A stretch of DNA of 64,000 nucleotides, from IMG/VR virus record IMGVR_UViG_3300008267_009718, positions 1 to 64,000 of that record; one strand, written 5' to 3'. The DNA is from a virus. Positions 30,401-39,832 of the stretch are shown one piece after another (position 1 is the first letter of the stretch; the number at the start of each line of letters is the position of its first letter). Made by a program: the position numbers and the translations under genes. The notes under the pieces are model-generated. The model searched no databases, was not told the origin of the DNA, and was given only the letters and a program-made list of their open reading frames with translations.

Positions 30401-33400
30401 CCCATAATTAGGTGCTTTCCAAAATAATCTTACGGAACCATTAAACATTGCAGGATTATTTTCAACTTCAGTTCTAAGTGTTCCATCATTTCTAAAACAT
30501 TCAAAATTTGTTTGATTAACATTAGAACCGAATGATGGCATTGGGTAAATGTTCGCCCCATCTGGAGATGATACATAACAACTCCACGGTTTCAACGTCA
30601 ATGAACGATTAGGATTAGTTGAATCAAATCCATTTGGTTTTATTATTGTAGATAATGGTGAATTTTTCATAAATAAAACACCATTATTGATTGCTAATTG
30701 GACTTCATCATCAGAATAAAATTGGTTTGGTGGATTTCCAACTACAAAATTGACTGGACTATCAATTGATTGTGGTATGTCTACCAAATATTCCCCAATA
30801 CCACCAATAGTACCGCTTGTTTGTCCTGTTATTGTTGTTGCAAAAGATATACCAGGACCTGATATAATTGCACCATCAAACAAATCATTACCACTAACCG
30901 CAGTTACTGTTAATACACTTCCTGATATTGTACAAGTTCCTGATATTGGTACTAATGTTTCGAAAACACGTCTTCCTTGTATGAAAGTATTAAAGTCATC
31001 CAAAAGTTTAGGATAAAAACCAACATTTATAACGTCTTGTTCATCAGAACCGTTTGTAAATGTTTGCTGTAATACAATATCCTGTGGTACTGAATTTAAA
31101 ACTAAAGAAAATGTTTTAGTTAAAGCACTTAGTTGTGGATCGTAGTTATCCAAATAATTAAAATCTGTCCATACTGAATCTAAAATATCTTCTTCATCTT
31201 CTAACCATTTTTTATATCTATGCCAAATAGAACCGTATTTAAGAATCCACGCATAAGGTAATCTATGTATTGCACCATACTTTTTAAATGTTGAGAAAAT
31301 ATAATCTAAATCATTAAAACTACCATTGTTATCTTCTTTATATTTTTCTCTAAGTGTTGCTAACGGTAAACTATTTAAAAATAGATATGCAGCGTTCTTA
31401 TATGGGTATAAATCATTTGTGAATCTGAATTTGAATACCCCTTCTTGTATTGCATTTATAAAATACGGTGTATTCAACATTGAAGTTGTTTGATTTGGTG
31501 TTAAATTGTTATTATAATCAAAATATTCAATGTTCCCTTCCGTAGTGTATTGTTCTAATATTTTCCTATTTTCATAAAAATTTTGTAAATTAGTTAAATC
31601 CAAACTTTGTTTAAATGTTCCGCTGTTATTTGTCTTATAATTAAAATTTGTAACAGGTTGTTTATCCTTTGATTCTACATTGTTATCAAAATTACTGATA
31701 CTTTTTATTGTGGTATTATATTCCAAAACTTGGTTTGTTTTGAATACGTTTTCCCTTTTTTGTAGATTGTTACCATCAGCCATATAATTATTTATCCAAT
31801 TTAAATTTGTTATTGGATAAACGTCTGTGAAATCAAAATTTTCAACTATATTTGAACTTCCAAAATATTCTTGTGGGTATTTTTCATTTGTTACTGATAG
31901 TAATGGTTGTGATTTTTGATTCGCAAATATGTCTTGATTTATAAATCTAAATGAATTTTCAACTTCATTGTTTATATAACCAGTGTTAAAAATACCTCTT
32001 ATAAAGTTTTGCCACGATTCACCTGAACCTCCATTTGAAATGTGTCTCAGGAATGAAAGATATATGTTTGAATTAATATCATATTCTTTTAATTTCTTTG
32101 TAAGAAAAGGGTTATCATTACCTAATGATTTTATCATACTTAAAACTTCAGACTCAGCATAATGTTCTGTCATATTAAAAATCTTGTTAGAATCTCTACT
32201 TAATTTACTATAAAATGAATTAAGTAATAGTCTTTCATATATTTCATAGAAAAATTTTACTTCTTCAACATTTTGATAAACTTGATTGGTGATAGGAAAT
32301 TCAATCGCATTAAAACTTAACCTATTAGGTTTTAATAAAGTGTTGGTAGTGTCCGTCGGAAACTTGTCGGGAACTTTTCTTTCATAAATTGCTTTAATAA
32401 AGTCTTCAACAAATTCAACCTCAGGCCAAATTTCAGGTTGATAAGCCCTAATTTTAGCAGCAATACTTAAATCACCAGGATATTTTAATTCGTATCTTTC
32501 ACCTTCTTTCAAATTGTTCTCAACAATAATTTGAGGCCAAGGATAAATTGGTGTTTCAAAAACACTTAAATCATTTTTCAAATCAACACTATTTGCACCT
32601 GAAGATGTTGATAAAACAACCGCTTTTCTTAATGTATCTTCTCTCAAATCCCAAGCCTTTGTGTGTACTTCATCTAATAATCTAAGAAAAGATTCTCCTT
32701 GAGCTAAAAATACCGCTAAGACATTTCTAATCGTTGGGGAAAATCCAATTCCTCCCTCACTTGCACTTTTACTTATGTTAAGAACAAGTTCTTCCGATAG
32801 TTTTTGTTCAATTTCTTGACTCTTTGTTTGATAATTTTCTCTTATTGTAGTTATTTTTTCTTGAAATGAGTTAGACCCTTTAAAGAAGAATTTTGGTGAT
32901 GCATCATATTGTGATGCAATAAAATTCTTAAAAGTGGTTTCAGCGGAAAATGGTATATCTTTTTTATTTCTTTGATAATAAGTTTTTGCAGGATCTATAG
33001 TTTGGATTGTACCATTGTAATAAAATGTTCCTGTTTTATTATTTAAATTTAAAAAAATATCTACAGGTATGTTGTTAGGTTTTCCATTACCAAATACAGA
33101 ATTATTATTCAAAATGTTATTTTTACCAACAACTGTTTTACTCAATTCAGTCAATGCGGTATTCCGTTGTTGTTCTGTTGAATATTCTTTTTTAAACTGA
33201 TAAACTAAAATACCTTCTGACTCACCATTCGCAGGAAAAGTATAAAATGGATTACTTGTATCCATATATTTGTTAAACCAAGAATTGTTACCTTCATATA
33301 ATAATACTTCCTGCTCATAAAAATCTAATGTCTTTAAATATTGTTCCATACTAACAAGAGTGTCTATGTTAGTTTTAGGATAATTATCAATTATATTTTT

Positions 33401-34357
33401 AAGAAAAGAATTGAGGTTTACTTGTAACTCTTGGATTGTTATTTCAGGAAAATTATCATCAATAAGTCCTTTTGATTTATATTCGGCATAAAGTTCTTTC
33501 ATTTTAGAATATCCTCTACTAGACCACCCATTTTGTACTACTTGGTTTTTAGTACCTTCACCTGTAGTAGTTTGTGAAGTTGTTTCTATTTGAGACTGAA
33601 ACATTAATGGAGCTGCCATCATCGCCTGCCAACTTATATGAGACATAATTGTATACTTGTAGGTATAAAATTTTAATTGCACTCTAAAATTGTGACTTGA
33701 TGGTTCAAAAGAAGCATTGAAACTTTGTAACATCAAGGGTAATCTAACCGCTTTACCAAGGTAACCTTTTATTGTTAAGTAAAAAAGAGGGTATGGTAAT
33801 TGGAAAAAAGCAGCATATGGTGAGTTTGCTCCCGCCTCAAATAACGCTCTCCCTTTAACATCTTCCAAAGTAACATCAATTACAGGTAAAAAATCAGTAC
33901 CATAATTAATATTAATTTGTTTCATACCTAACATTCCTGTATCTGTCGCACCAATTTTACCTTTAGTCATTGTTGTTTGACGGTAAAAATAGTCATCACT
34001 TTGATTTGGGTTTGATATCGCATTTATTTTTTGTTGGTTAATCCCCTTACCTTCTAACGAACCTTTTCCTGTTATTTCATCAACATAAATTTCTTCTAAA
34101 AATTTGTTATTACCAGGATTTAAAAAATTAATTTTACCAACAGATATTGTTCTTACAGAATCTTCCAAAGGAACACCAATCGCCAACTTTGTTCTTGGTA
34201 AAACAGAACATTCTAAATTAGCATAATAAACCAAGTCTTCTTGTTTTATTAATCGTTCTTTTGCTTTTCCATCTTCATCCACAACTTTATTGGGATCGAT
34301 TATGGAAATATTTTGATAATCAAATTCTACAAGTATATTTTCTGTACTATCTACCAT
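27401..34357 (-). CDS. Giant baseplate hub-like protein
   Basis: 2318 residues, the largest gene in the window. The N-terminal part (about 150-245) has NYGTDFLPVIDVTLEDVKGR and YAAFFQLPYPLFYLTIKGY. Near residues 1880-1935 the segment YFNLRNVPLFSGPYMITKIE is followed by HRISENGFDTTFEGQRQPFY, the pattern of gp27/gpD-like tail hub proteins that close the tube on the host side. Between these lie ~1600 residues of large insertions, making it several times longer than T4 gp27 (391). It overlaps the gp53-like gene by 11 bases. Hub identity is inferred from these short matches; it may combine roles of several T4 hub proteins. Confidence 0.7.
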   Translation of the reverse strand: MVDSTENILVEFDYQNISIIDPNKVVDEDGKAKERLIKQEDLVYYANLECSVLPRTKLAIGVPLEDSVRTISVGKINFLNPGNNKFLEEIYVDEITGKGSLEGKGINQQKINAISNPNQSDDYFYRQTTMTKGKIGATDTGMLGMKQININYGTDFLPVIDVTLEDVKGRALFEAGANSPYAAFFQLPYPLFYLTIKGYLGKAVRLPLMLQSFNASFEPSSHNFRVQLKFYTYKYTIMSHISWQAMMAAPLMFQSQIETTSQTTTGEGTKNQVVQNGWSSRGYSKMKELYAEYKSKGLIDDNFPEITIQELQVNLNSFLKNIIDNYPKTNIDTLVSMEQYLKTLDFYEQEVLLYEGNNSWFNKYMDTSNPFYTFPANGESEGILVYQFKKEYSTEQQRNTALTELSKTVVGKNNILNNNSVFGNGKPNNIPVDIFLNLNNKTGTFYYNGTIQTIDPAKTYYQRNKKDIPFSAETTFKNFIASQYDASPKFFFKGSNSFQEKITTIRENYQTKSQEIEQKLSEELVLNISKSASEGGIGFSPTIRNVLAVFLAQGESFLRLLDEVHTKAWDLREDTLRKAVVLSTSSGANSVDLKNDLSVFETPIYPWPQIIVENNLKEGERYELKYPGDLSIAAKIRAYQPEIWPEVEFVEDFIKAIYERKVPDKFPTDTTNTLLKPNRLSFNAIEFPITNQVYQNVEEVKFFYEIYERLLLNSFYSKLSRDSNKIFNMTEHYAESEVLSMIKSLGNDNPFLTKKLKEYDINSNIYLSFLRHISNGGSGESWQNFIRGIFNTGYINNEVENSFRFINQDIFANQKSQPLLSVTNEKYPQEYFGSSNIVENFDFTDVYPITNLNWINNYMADGNNLQKRENVFKTNQVLEYNTTIKSISNFDNNVESKDKQPVTNFNYKTNNSGTFKQSLDLTNLQNFYENRKILEQYTTEGNIEYFDYNNNLTPNQTTSMLNTPYFINAIQEGVFKFRFTNDLYPYKNAAYLFLNSLPLATLREKYKEDNNGSFNDLDYIFSTFKKYGAIHRLPYAWILKYGSIWHRYKKWLEDEEDILDSVWTDFNYLDNYDPQLSALTKTFSLVLNSVPQDIVLQQTFTNGSDEQDVINVGFYPKLLDDFNTFIQGRRVFETLVPISGTCTISGSVLTVTAVSGNDLFDGAIISGPGISFATTITGQTSGTIGGIGEYLVDIPQSIDSPVNFVVGNPPNQFYSDDEVQLAINNGVLFMKNSPLSTIIKPNGFDSTNPNRSLTLKPWSCYVSSPDGANIYPMPSFGSNVNQTNFECFRNDGTLRTEVENNPAMFNGSVRLFWKAPNYGYFDNNKLTKPNPDSYMKKVFNKQSVQENFSINQTSTEYSKISEIFTTFEKDILDLMETEFLNFSKSFYDFTSNIKPTIVGDTTQTNTTNGNFQSLMRQMMKIPKPQNTDNSTVVITEIQEAQVKNFEQYLNQFMEYKVSMVYGNPSNFDRQLFYSYSNQVFFDPISFQGYNSGSPNSLPFAGGSITLAQSQTQNPETWKALKTYVGFSEIPQLVYSDNGSYITDFFLDMNIEFTENSIKTLSPLIKIYATQKLENPNLDSNTFRELIDDYIVKNNTYINTLLDLELTRLRKELPSVNVIQSDTKVRAKLEGEQTRYELYDLFKSMNDTWISGTDFKSKTLFEDILLMDRASRDIGQQIYVDVFKLKELIDNANSNLNLLDIVQTVLVENNFVNFIVPAFANFYNVRDVGKNLTPRTEGSLEFANTLFGTFLNVDYRETASKFVCLYGNVDSQYLAMNDNVDYRYRDDAFDLRRATDNPLLENQENKTDWSTSNKVVGFNVDIGPQNQQIFKQLDISQDPGKPTTESLEVLNQMANLDRNRGSYSQSVSLYNLYKNRSYKCSVDMMGNALIQPMMYFNLRNVPLFSGPYMITKIEHRISENGFDTTFEGQRQPFYSIPKIDSFIQSISTTILQKIKEQIKQKDNELKAESLNVLTQMANKMDDISKVTNVATQSISCAVNMNPSYIDLFTYWDTPEKNTINNKDAVNLILKLVKESVSDGENQKILGTFIYGIMKVTTKGEDELVTFGNNYGLITLNLNYGDSITYFSPKYFCTAKNVPFAVFPTIDSFINFMIAKYGTQIELFKQYAAKEGKNVQDSVKYGKAFAKFYMNNYPTTENSNLFDILIEDKKNQLEKLFEKSYVDFVAMNRFNISPSEETPPRPIDYNFNWTSNNLNNVEINFYPDQGNWNLDKVEIMFTQKPVECTGVTNTFINVSTFISPNKQVFFMDNTNLLSAIGCPSVNGQYSISFTVKAIPVLDDGITTDTTRPQVTQTISISPKL

Positions 34358-34670
34358 AATAAAAGAATTGGTTTTCTAACGTTGCATTATAATCTTGTAA
34401 TGAAGTTAATAATGGATATGGTATAGTCAATACAGCACCGTCAGGTATATTAAATTCAAATCCAGTATACTGGGGATTCGCTAACATTATTAACCATCCA
34501 AAAAATGGTGAGTTATAAAATTGTTGTGATATTTTGTCCATTCTTGAATACCCAACTTTATAAATATAAGATATATCTGATGTTTTATTAGGCAATGGAA
34601 CATAAGGAACTACTGTCTGTGTCCCATTTTGAAGGAATTGAGTATATCTATTATAATATTGTAATGCCAT
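34347..34670 (-). CDS. 53: Baseplate wedge protein, gp53-like (LysM-like)
   Basis: 107 residues. The pattern GYSRMDKISQQFYNSPFFGW, then LIMLANPQYTGFEFNIPDGAVLTIPY, matches the LysM-like fold of baseplate wedge gp53 and related small tail proteins. These bind and order other baseplate components. It is shorter than T4 gp53 (196), keeping only the core. It lies between two giant baseplate genes, overlapping one by 11 bases and separated from the other by two. Confidence 0.8.
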   Translation of the reverse strand: MALQYYNRYTQFLQNGTQTVVPYVPLPNKTSDISYIYKVGYSRMDKISQQFYNSPFFGWLIMLANPQYTGFEFNIPDGAVLTIPYPLLTSLQDYNATLENQFFYYGR

Positions 34671-34672
34671 AG

Positions 34673-37600
34673 TTAACTAAATTTTACTTTTCCATTATAA
34701 GTTTTTTCATCTTTGTTTAAATTTACATCACTATAAAGATTTTTTAATCTATCTTTCTTTTGATTTGTATTTCCAATGTTATCTGTGGTATATTGTAACG
34801 TAGAATCAAATTCAACTATTTCGAATTTATCATACTGTTGATAATCTTCGCTCACTTGTAAATCATTGAATTTTTTAATTTCCTCATCGTGTTCACTAAT
34901 AAAATTTTTCTTGAACAGGTCACAATATTTTTTTATACTATCAACTAATTTTGTATTTGTTTTTATTTTTTCACCCGATATTAAATTATTAACAAAGTCA
35001 TTATATAAATTGTCATTTAAAAATACCGGTGACATTGTCATATAAAACCTTCTTTGTTCTGGAGTAACAAATATTGTCAAAATAGGATCGAAATTATTAT
35101 TTTCGTATATATTTTGATCATAAAAATTAGTTTTTAAAAATTTAAGACTAAAATCTGTAACTTTGTTACCAACAGTCTGTGTATATTCTTCTGTAATTTT
35201 TGTAAGGTTATCACCACTCAAAGTATAAACTTTATATTTACCATTTTCTGTTTTAGTACCATCAACTTTACTACATATCAAATCCATTTTTCTTAAAATG
35301 TAATTATAATTTTCTTGATATGTTGTAATTGTATTTACGGGTTCAATTATATATTCATTTAATCTATTTTGCATTTTAGCAACTTCATCCGCAAGTTTTG
35401 TTTGTAGTTCTCTAATTTGAGCACTTGTTGCGTTAAGTTGTGCCGAGAAAGGTTCTATTTCAAATATTATTGGTGCATTACCATTATTTACGTCAAGAAT
35501 TGTTTGTTCAATTAAACTTTGTATTCTACTTTCAATTGTTAAAGATCTTCCGTATAATGGAATATTACCAGTCGGAGTTTCGTATTCACTAAATTTCCCA
35601 TCAGTAAATTTTCTATCCGTGTAAACTAAGGACAATATACCATAGTTTGTAACATTTGTAATTGTTCTGAATTGATTAAATATTGTTGTAAAATAATTTC
35701 TTGTGTTTTCTGAAAGTTCAGTTATTAAAGATGTATAACTAATATCCCCCTCCTCAACATTATTATTGTTCACATAATTTGTTGATTGTATTGTACCAAT
35801 TGTTCCTCCACCTTTTTGAGGGATTTGATTAACAACATTTTGCGTTGTTACAGGTGGTGGAGCGGACCCAGCTCCTTTAACAATTCTCGCAACAACTTGT
35901 TCGTCTCTCTCTTTAGTATCTTCAGTTGCAACAGATCTTTCATCATATATTTCAGTATTCGCATAATAGTTAAATGATAGTGCGTTCTGTAATTGTTTTA
36001 TAGGTTCCGCTAAACCGTGCCCACCAATAAATTCAAATCCTAACGTCACTTTTGCTAACATTGGCTGAATACCTATACCTTCAGGGTTTATATCAAACAA
36101 TAAAGGGTCATACTGTATACCTAAACTTTGAGGGACAATCTTAGTATGAAAAAAGTCACCCACTCTCAAAACTAAAATAGGAGGGGCTCCAAATGCGGTA
36201 TTTTGAGCATCATTATATTTTGGTTTACCGTCAGGTCCAATTACCGGAATAGTTTGTCCAGGTCTCATACATTGTTGCAAAAACGTTAACCTCGCATTTA
36301 AACCTTCAGGTGTAATTGAATGGAACGTAGGGCTAAAATATTTTATTCTATCTTTTAAACTATCAAAAACCATAGGATCCGTTTCTTTCAAAACATCAAA
36401 ATAATCACATTCAGAAAATAAATGTCTCAATATTTTTTTACTAATATTTTCTTTAACACTTATAATAGGATCTGGTTGATCTATGATTTTTAAAGGTGGT
36501 ATTAAAATTGTTGTTGATCCTGTTGTTCCTGATGAATCAGGTATTTCAACAGGATCAAAAGTAATATCGACAACCGGGTCTTCTTGTGGTTTAACTTTTC
36601 TTGTTGCAACAATTGATTTAATTCTTACTTTTCTACACGCCATTGCAGGTACTGAGTACCACTCACCACCGTAATCATTTTTCTTAGCGGTAGAAAAAAC
36701 AGGTCCATCCAAAATGTTTTGATTACAATCTATTGTAAAATTTGTACCATCTTTACTTTTTGGTGTTATTATAGCTTCTTCACCCAAAGACTCGGTGTTG
36801 ACTATTATTTTTCCTTCATCAAAAAACTTTTGAAAGTCTTCACCTCCAACATTTTGTTTTTTCATCCATTTAACAACTGAATCAATTCTTCTATCAGATA
36901 GAAATCTATTATAATCAAGACTTACTTGTATTGGAGATGCGGAACCTACTAATTGTATCTGAACTACTGCGTTTTTTTCAACAATAAGTTCTTTTATTTT
37001 TGGCATCAATTCATTTTTGATTACATCAAAATTATCTATCACAACATTTTCAAAGAATGGTTGCACCCCTTCTTTCTTGAATACTTCTGTTTTTCCGCTT
37101 AATCTACCCCAACAAACTTCGGGAGCATTTGTTACGTATTTTTTATTTCTCAAACTTAAATAAAAATCATAATACGCCTCATAATCACAATTTTCATAAT
37201 TACAAGGTACTTTATAATCTCTAGACCAAGGTCCGGCAACTTTCCACTCTGCAGGGTCTGAAATATTTTTTATAGGTTGGTTATAATATGGTGAATCATT
37301 TTCAAAATAAAATGCATAGTCTTGGAATGCATCCAAATCTCTTAATTGTACTTCTTCTTCAATTGATGGTCCTTGTTCAATCTCTATTGTAATATCTGTG
37401 GTTAATGTTCCATCACCACCACCTTGTCCACCAGCGTCATCAATACCTCCTAAAGAGTAATCCACACTTATTCCTTGTATAACCGTTTCAATCTCTTCTT
37501 GAGTTTTTCTTGGCTCATTTAATATTTGTTGATATGTGTATAATTCAGATGTTGGTATAGTATTAAATTTAATTGCTAAATCATATAAATCATATTTTAC

Positions 37601-39790
37601 ACAACCGGCAAAAAATGAATCTAAAATTGAATTAACTTCTTGTGGTGATTTACTTTTTAATTGTTGTCTAACAATTGTATTCATCACTGATGGGTGATCG
37701 ACAACAATTGTCCAAGAAATACTACCAGTTCTAGTTGTTTCTTTATATGTAAAAATAGGTTCAGGTCTTCCTATAAAACTCGTTGGTGTCCAATTTGCTT
37801 TACTATCTTCATTAAAAGTTAAATTATAAGGTGGAAACCACATTGTTCTTCCCCCATTCGGTCCTTTTTCACATATTGGTAAATCGTCATATCGATAACC
37901 AGGTTCACTAGAAGTTCTCCAAGCTAAGTTTTCAAGTGAAAACATATATTTTTTTACTTTATTATCAACAATGTTAGTTGATCCTGGATTTCTTAAAGGA
38001 ACAATATTTAAATTATATGTGTTATCAAAAACAGAATTATGAAATCTTCTTCCCGATGTGGTAATACCATCTGTTTTTTGTAAATCAGCATATGTGTAAT
38101 ATGGTGTATCTTTTTGAAAAACTCTACAATATTCTCTTCCAACTTCAAATCCACTTTCTCCAATTGTATTACTTCCTGTTGTTGAATCATAATATGCAAT
38201 AACTTGTGAACCTTTTGTTAATTCTTTATAACCATCATTGAAAACTTTTGATACTTGGTTTATTGCATTACCAACGTGTTTTAATTTTTTTGCTCCCTGA
38301 ACATTGTCAGCAGAATTAATGATTCTTTGTGTATTATCTAAAATAGAACCCCCTTTAAAATCAACGTCTATCGATTGATCTTGACTATATTGTCCTTCAA
38401 TAATATTAAATTCATTATCTAACTGAAAAACTTCTCCACCTCTCCCTACTTTAAATCCAGCGTTAGGTCTGTATTTTGGTGATGTCCAAACAAATTTACC
38501 GTCAATACCATCACCATCGTGATGCGATCTAGCCCCTAAACCAAAATTAAGTTTACCTTCATTTCCTTCGTATATTTTTCCTAATTCATCAGGTCCATAT
38601 ACTAAAGTTGCTTGTTGTTTTCCAAATCTATCAACCGCAACTTCATTTGATGGGTTTGTTATTTGACTTGGTTCCGCGTTTTGGTTACCAACATAGTATC
38701 CACCACCACCATTATCACCATTAAATAAATTATTAATCGCCTGAGACGCCCCTTGTATAAGATTTTTTTGATATAACGGACGATATAAATTATAATTTAA
38801 ATTTGCAAATAATATGGATTGTTGTCCATTACCGGTGTTCGCCAAAAATAATTCAGAAGGACTTCTATATTTGTTAAGTACACCACCTAATGCACCTCCC
38901 GTAAGATTATTTGCGGTGTTTAATGCACCTGAAACATTTGCTTCAGGATTATTCTCATTGAAATAATCACCAGGAATAAATGACACAGGAAAGTATGTAC
39001 CTGATAATCTATTTGCAAATGATACAGCAGCTAAGACAGGATTTTCAGGTACTGTGATTTTCCAATTTTTTATAAAAAATGGTTGTTGTCCTGTCGCTAA
39101 TAAACTCGCACTAAACGGATCCGATAAAGTATCTAAGTTTATCGATCCAACTGTAAGTTGTTCTATTTCTGATGCAATTCTTTCATTAAAATATCCTTTC
39201 AGATATGTTGCACCTATTTTTGCTAAGTAAGAATCTTGTGATAAAGTTCCGTCAGAACCAAATGGATTATTACTTGTTAGGATTTGAAATGGACTATAAA
39301 AGGACGGAATAAACGTTATTGGGAATCCATCTGTATTTGAGTAAGGGGAAAATAAAGAAACGTTTTGTAACGAATCCGTTACAACATACATATCTTTATA
39401 TGTTCCTTCTGATGGTCCATATTTGTTATTCACATAAGTTAAGTCAATATAAAATTCATTAACTAAATCAATATTTGCTTCACCATAATCATATGGTCCT
39501 TTATTTGATTCAACAGGATAAGGTTGTCCAGGTACGGTATATTTTCCAACAAAACCTGGTTCAGGCCCATATTCATTTAATGGATAAAGTAAATTTGCTC
39601 TGACATTGGTTGATATTAAAAAATCGGGTGAATCTATAACGTTACTGTCACTTAATGGTGATGCTTCATAGGTAACATTACCAGCAGGTGGAGTATATAC
39701 ACCTTGTACTTGATAAGGGGCTAAATTTCTCGCAATTAATGTATTTCTAAATGACGATGAATTAGCAAATGACAATATACTATCCGACAT
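34673..39790 (-). CDS. Giant baseplate/tail protein with OmpA-like domain
   Basis: 1705 residues. Residues about 913-1010 resemble an OmpA/MotB-type domain: VQIQLVGSASPIQVSLDYN, then RFLSDRRIDSVVKWMKK and a final IVNTESLGEEA. Such domains bind peptidoglycan in bacterial envelopes. An upstream segment, PTSFIGRPEPIFTYKETTRT followed by GSISWTIVVDHPS, is of a type found in phage baseplate proteins. The C-terminal part is helical and charged. It sits between gp53 and the tape measure, so it belongs to the baseplate or its hub. The role of the OmpA-like domain, for example holding the cell wall during penetration, is inferred. Confidence 0.7.
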   Translation of the reverse strand: MSDSILSFANSSSFRNTLIARNLAPYQVQGVYTPPAGNVTYEASPLSDSNVIDSPDFLISTNVRANLLYPLNEYGPEPGFVGKYTVPGQPYPVESNKGPYDYGEANIDLVNEFYIDLTYVNNKYGPSEGTYKDMYVVTDSLQNVSLFSPYSNTDGFPITFIPSFYSPFQILTSNNPFGSDGTLSQDSYLAKIGATYLKGYFNERIASEIEQLTVGSINLDTLSDPFSASLLATGQQPFFIKNWKITVPENPVLAAVSFANRLSGTYFPVSFIPGDYFNENNPEANVSGALNTANNLTGGALGGVLNKYRSPSELFLANTGNGQQSILFANLNYNLYRPLYQKNLIQGASQAINNLFNGDNGGGGYYVGNQNAEPSQITNPSNEVAVDRFGKQQATLVYGPDELGKIYEGNEGKLNFGLGARSHHDGDGIDGKFVWTSPKYRPNAGFKVGRGGEVFQLDNEFNIIEGQYSQDQSIDVDFKGGSILDNTQRIINSADNVQGAKKLKHVGNAINQVSKVFNDGYKELTKGSQVIAYYDSTTGSNTIGESGFEVGREYCRVFQKDTPYYTYADLQKTDGITTSGRRFHNSVFDNTYNLNIVPLRNPGSTNIVDNKVKKYMFSLENLAWRTSSEPGYRYDDLPICEKGPNGGRTMWFPPYNLTFNEDSKANWTPTSFIGRPEPIFTYKETTRTGSISWTIVVDHPSVMNTIVRQQLKSKSPQEVNSILDSFFAGCVKYDLYDLAIKFNTIPTSELYTYQQILNEPRKTQEEIETVIQGISVDYSLGGIDDAGGQGGGDGTLTTDITIEIEQGPSIEEEVQLRDLDAFQDYAFYFENDSPYYNQPIKNISDPAEWKVAGPWSRDYKVPCNYENCDYEAYYDFYLSLRNKKYVTNAPEVCWGRLSGKTEVFKKEGVQPFFENVVIDNFDVIKNELMPKIKELIVEKNAVVQIQLVGSASPIQVSLDYNRFLSDRRIDSVVKWMKKQNVGGEDFQKFFDEGKIIVNTESLGEEAIITPKSKDGTNFTIDCNQNILDGPVFSTAKKNDYGGEWYSVPAMACRKVRIKSIVATRKVKPQEDPVVDITFDPVEIPDSSGTTGSTTILIPPLKIIDQPDPIISVKENISKKILRHLFSECDYFDVLKETDPMVFDSLKDRIKYFSPTFHSITPEGLNARLTFLQQCMRPGQTIPVIGPDGKPKYNDAQNTAFGAPPILVLRVGDFFHTKIVPQSLGIQYDPLLFDINPEGIGIQPMLAKVTLGFEFIGGHGLAEPIKQLQNALSFNYYANTEIYDERSVATEDTKERDEQVVARIVKGAGSAPPPVTTQNVVNQIPQKGGGTIGTIQSTNYVNNNNVEEGDISYTSLITELSENTRNYFTTIFNQFRTITNVTNYGILSLVYTDRKFTDGKFSEYETPTGNIPLYGRSLTIESRIQSLIEQTILDVNNGNAPIIFEIEPFSAQLNATSAQIRELQTKLADEVAKMQNRLNEYIIEPVNTITTYQENYNYILRKMDLICSKVDGTKTENGKYKVYTLSGDNLTKITEEYTQTVGNKVTDFSLKFLKTNFYDQNIYENNNFDPILTIFVTPEQRRFYMTMSPVFLNDNLYNDFVNNLISGEKIKTNTKLVDSIKKYCDLFKKNFISEHDEEIKKFNDLQVSEDYQQYDKFEIVEFDSTLQYTTDNIGNTNQKKDRLKNLYSDVNLNKDEKTYNGKVKFS

Positions 39791-39803
39791 ACTTTATCTT
39801 TTC

Positions 39804-39813
39804 CTATAAATAC
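39804..39813 (-). promoter_or_regulatory. TATTTATA-type candidate late promoter
   Basis: GTATTTATAG on the coding strand, ending 13 bases before the ATG at 39790. Confidence 0.5.
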
Positions 39814-39832
39814 ATAAAATATATTTTTATAA

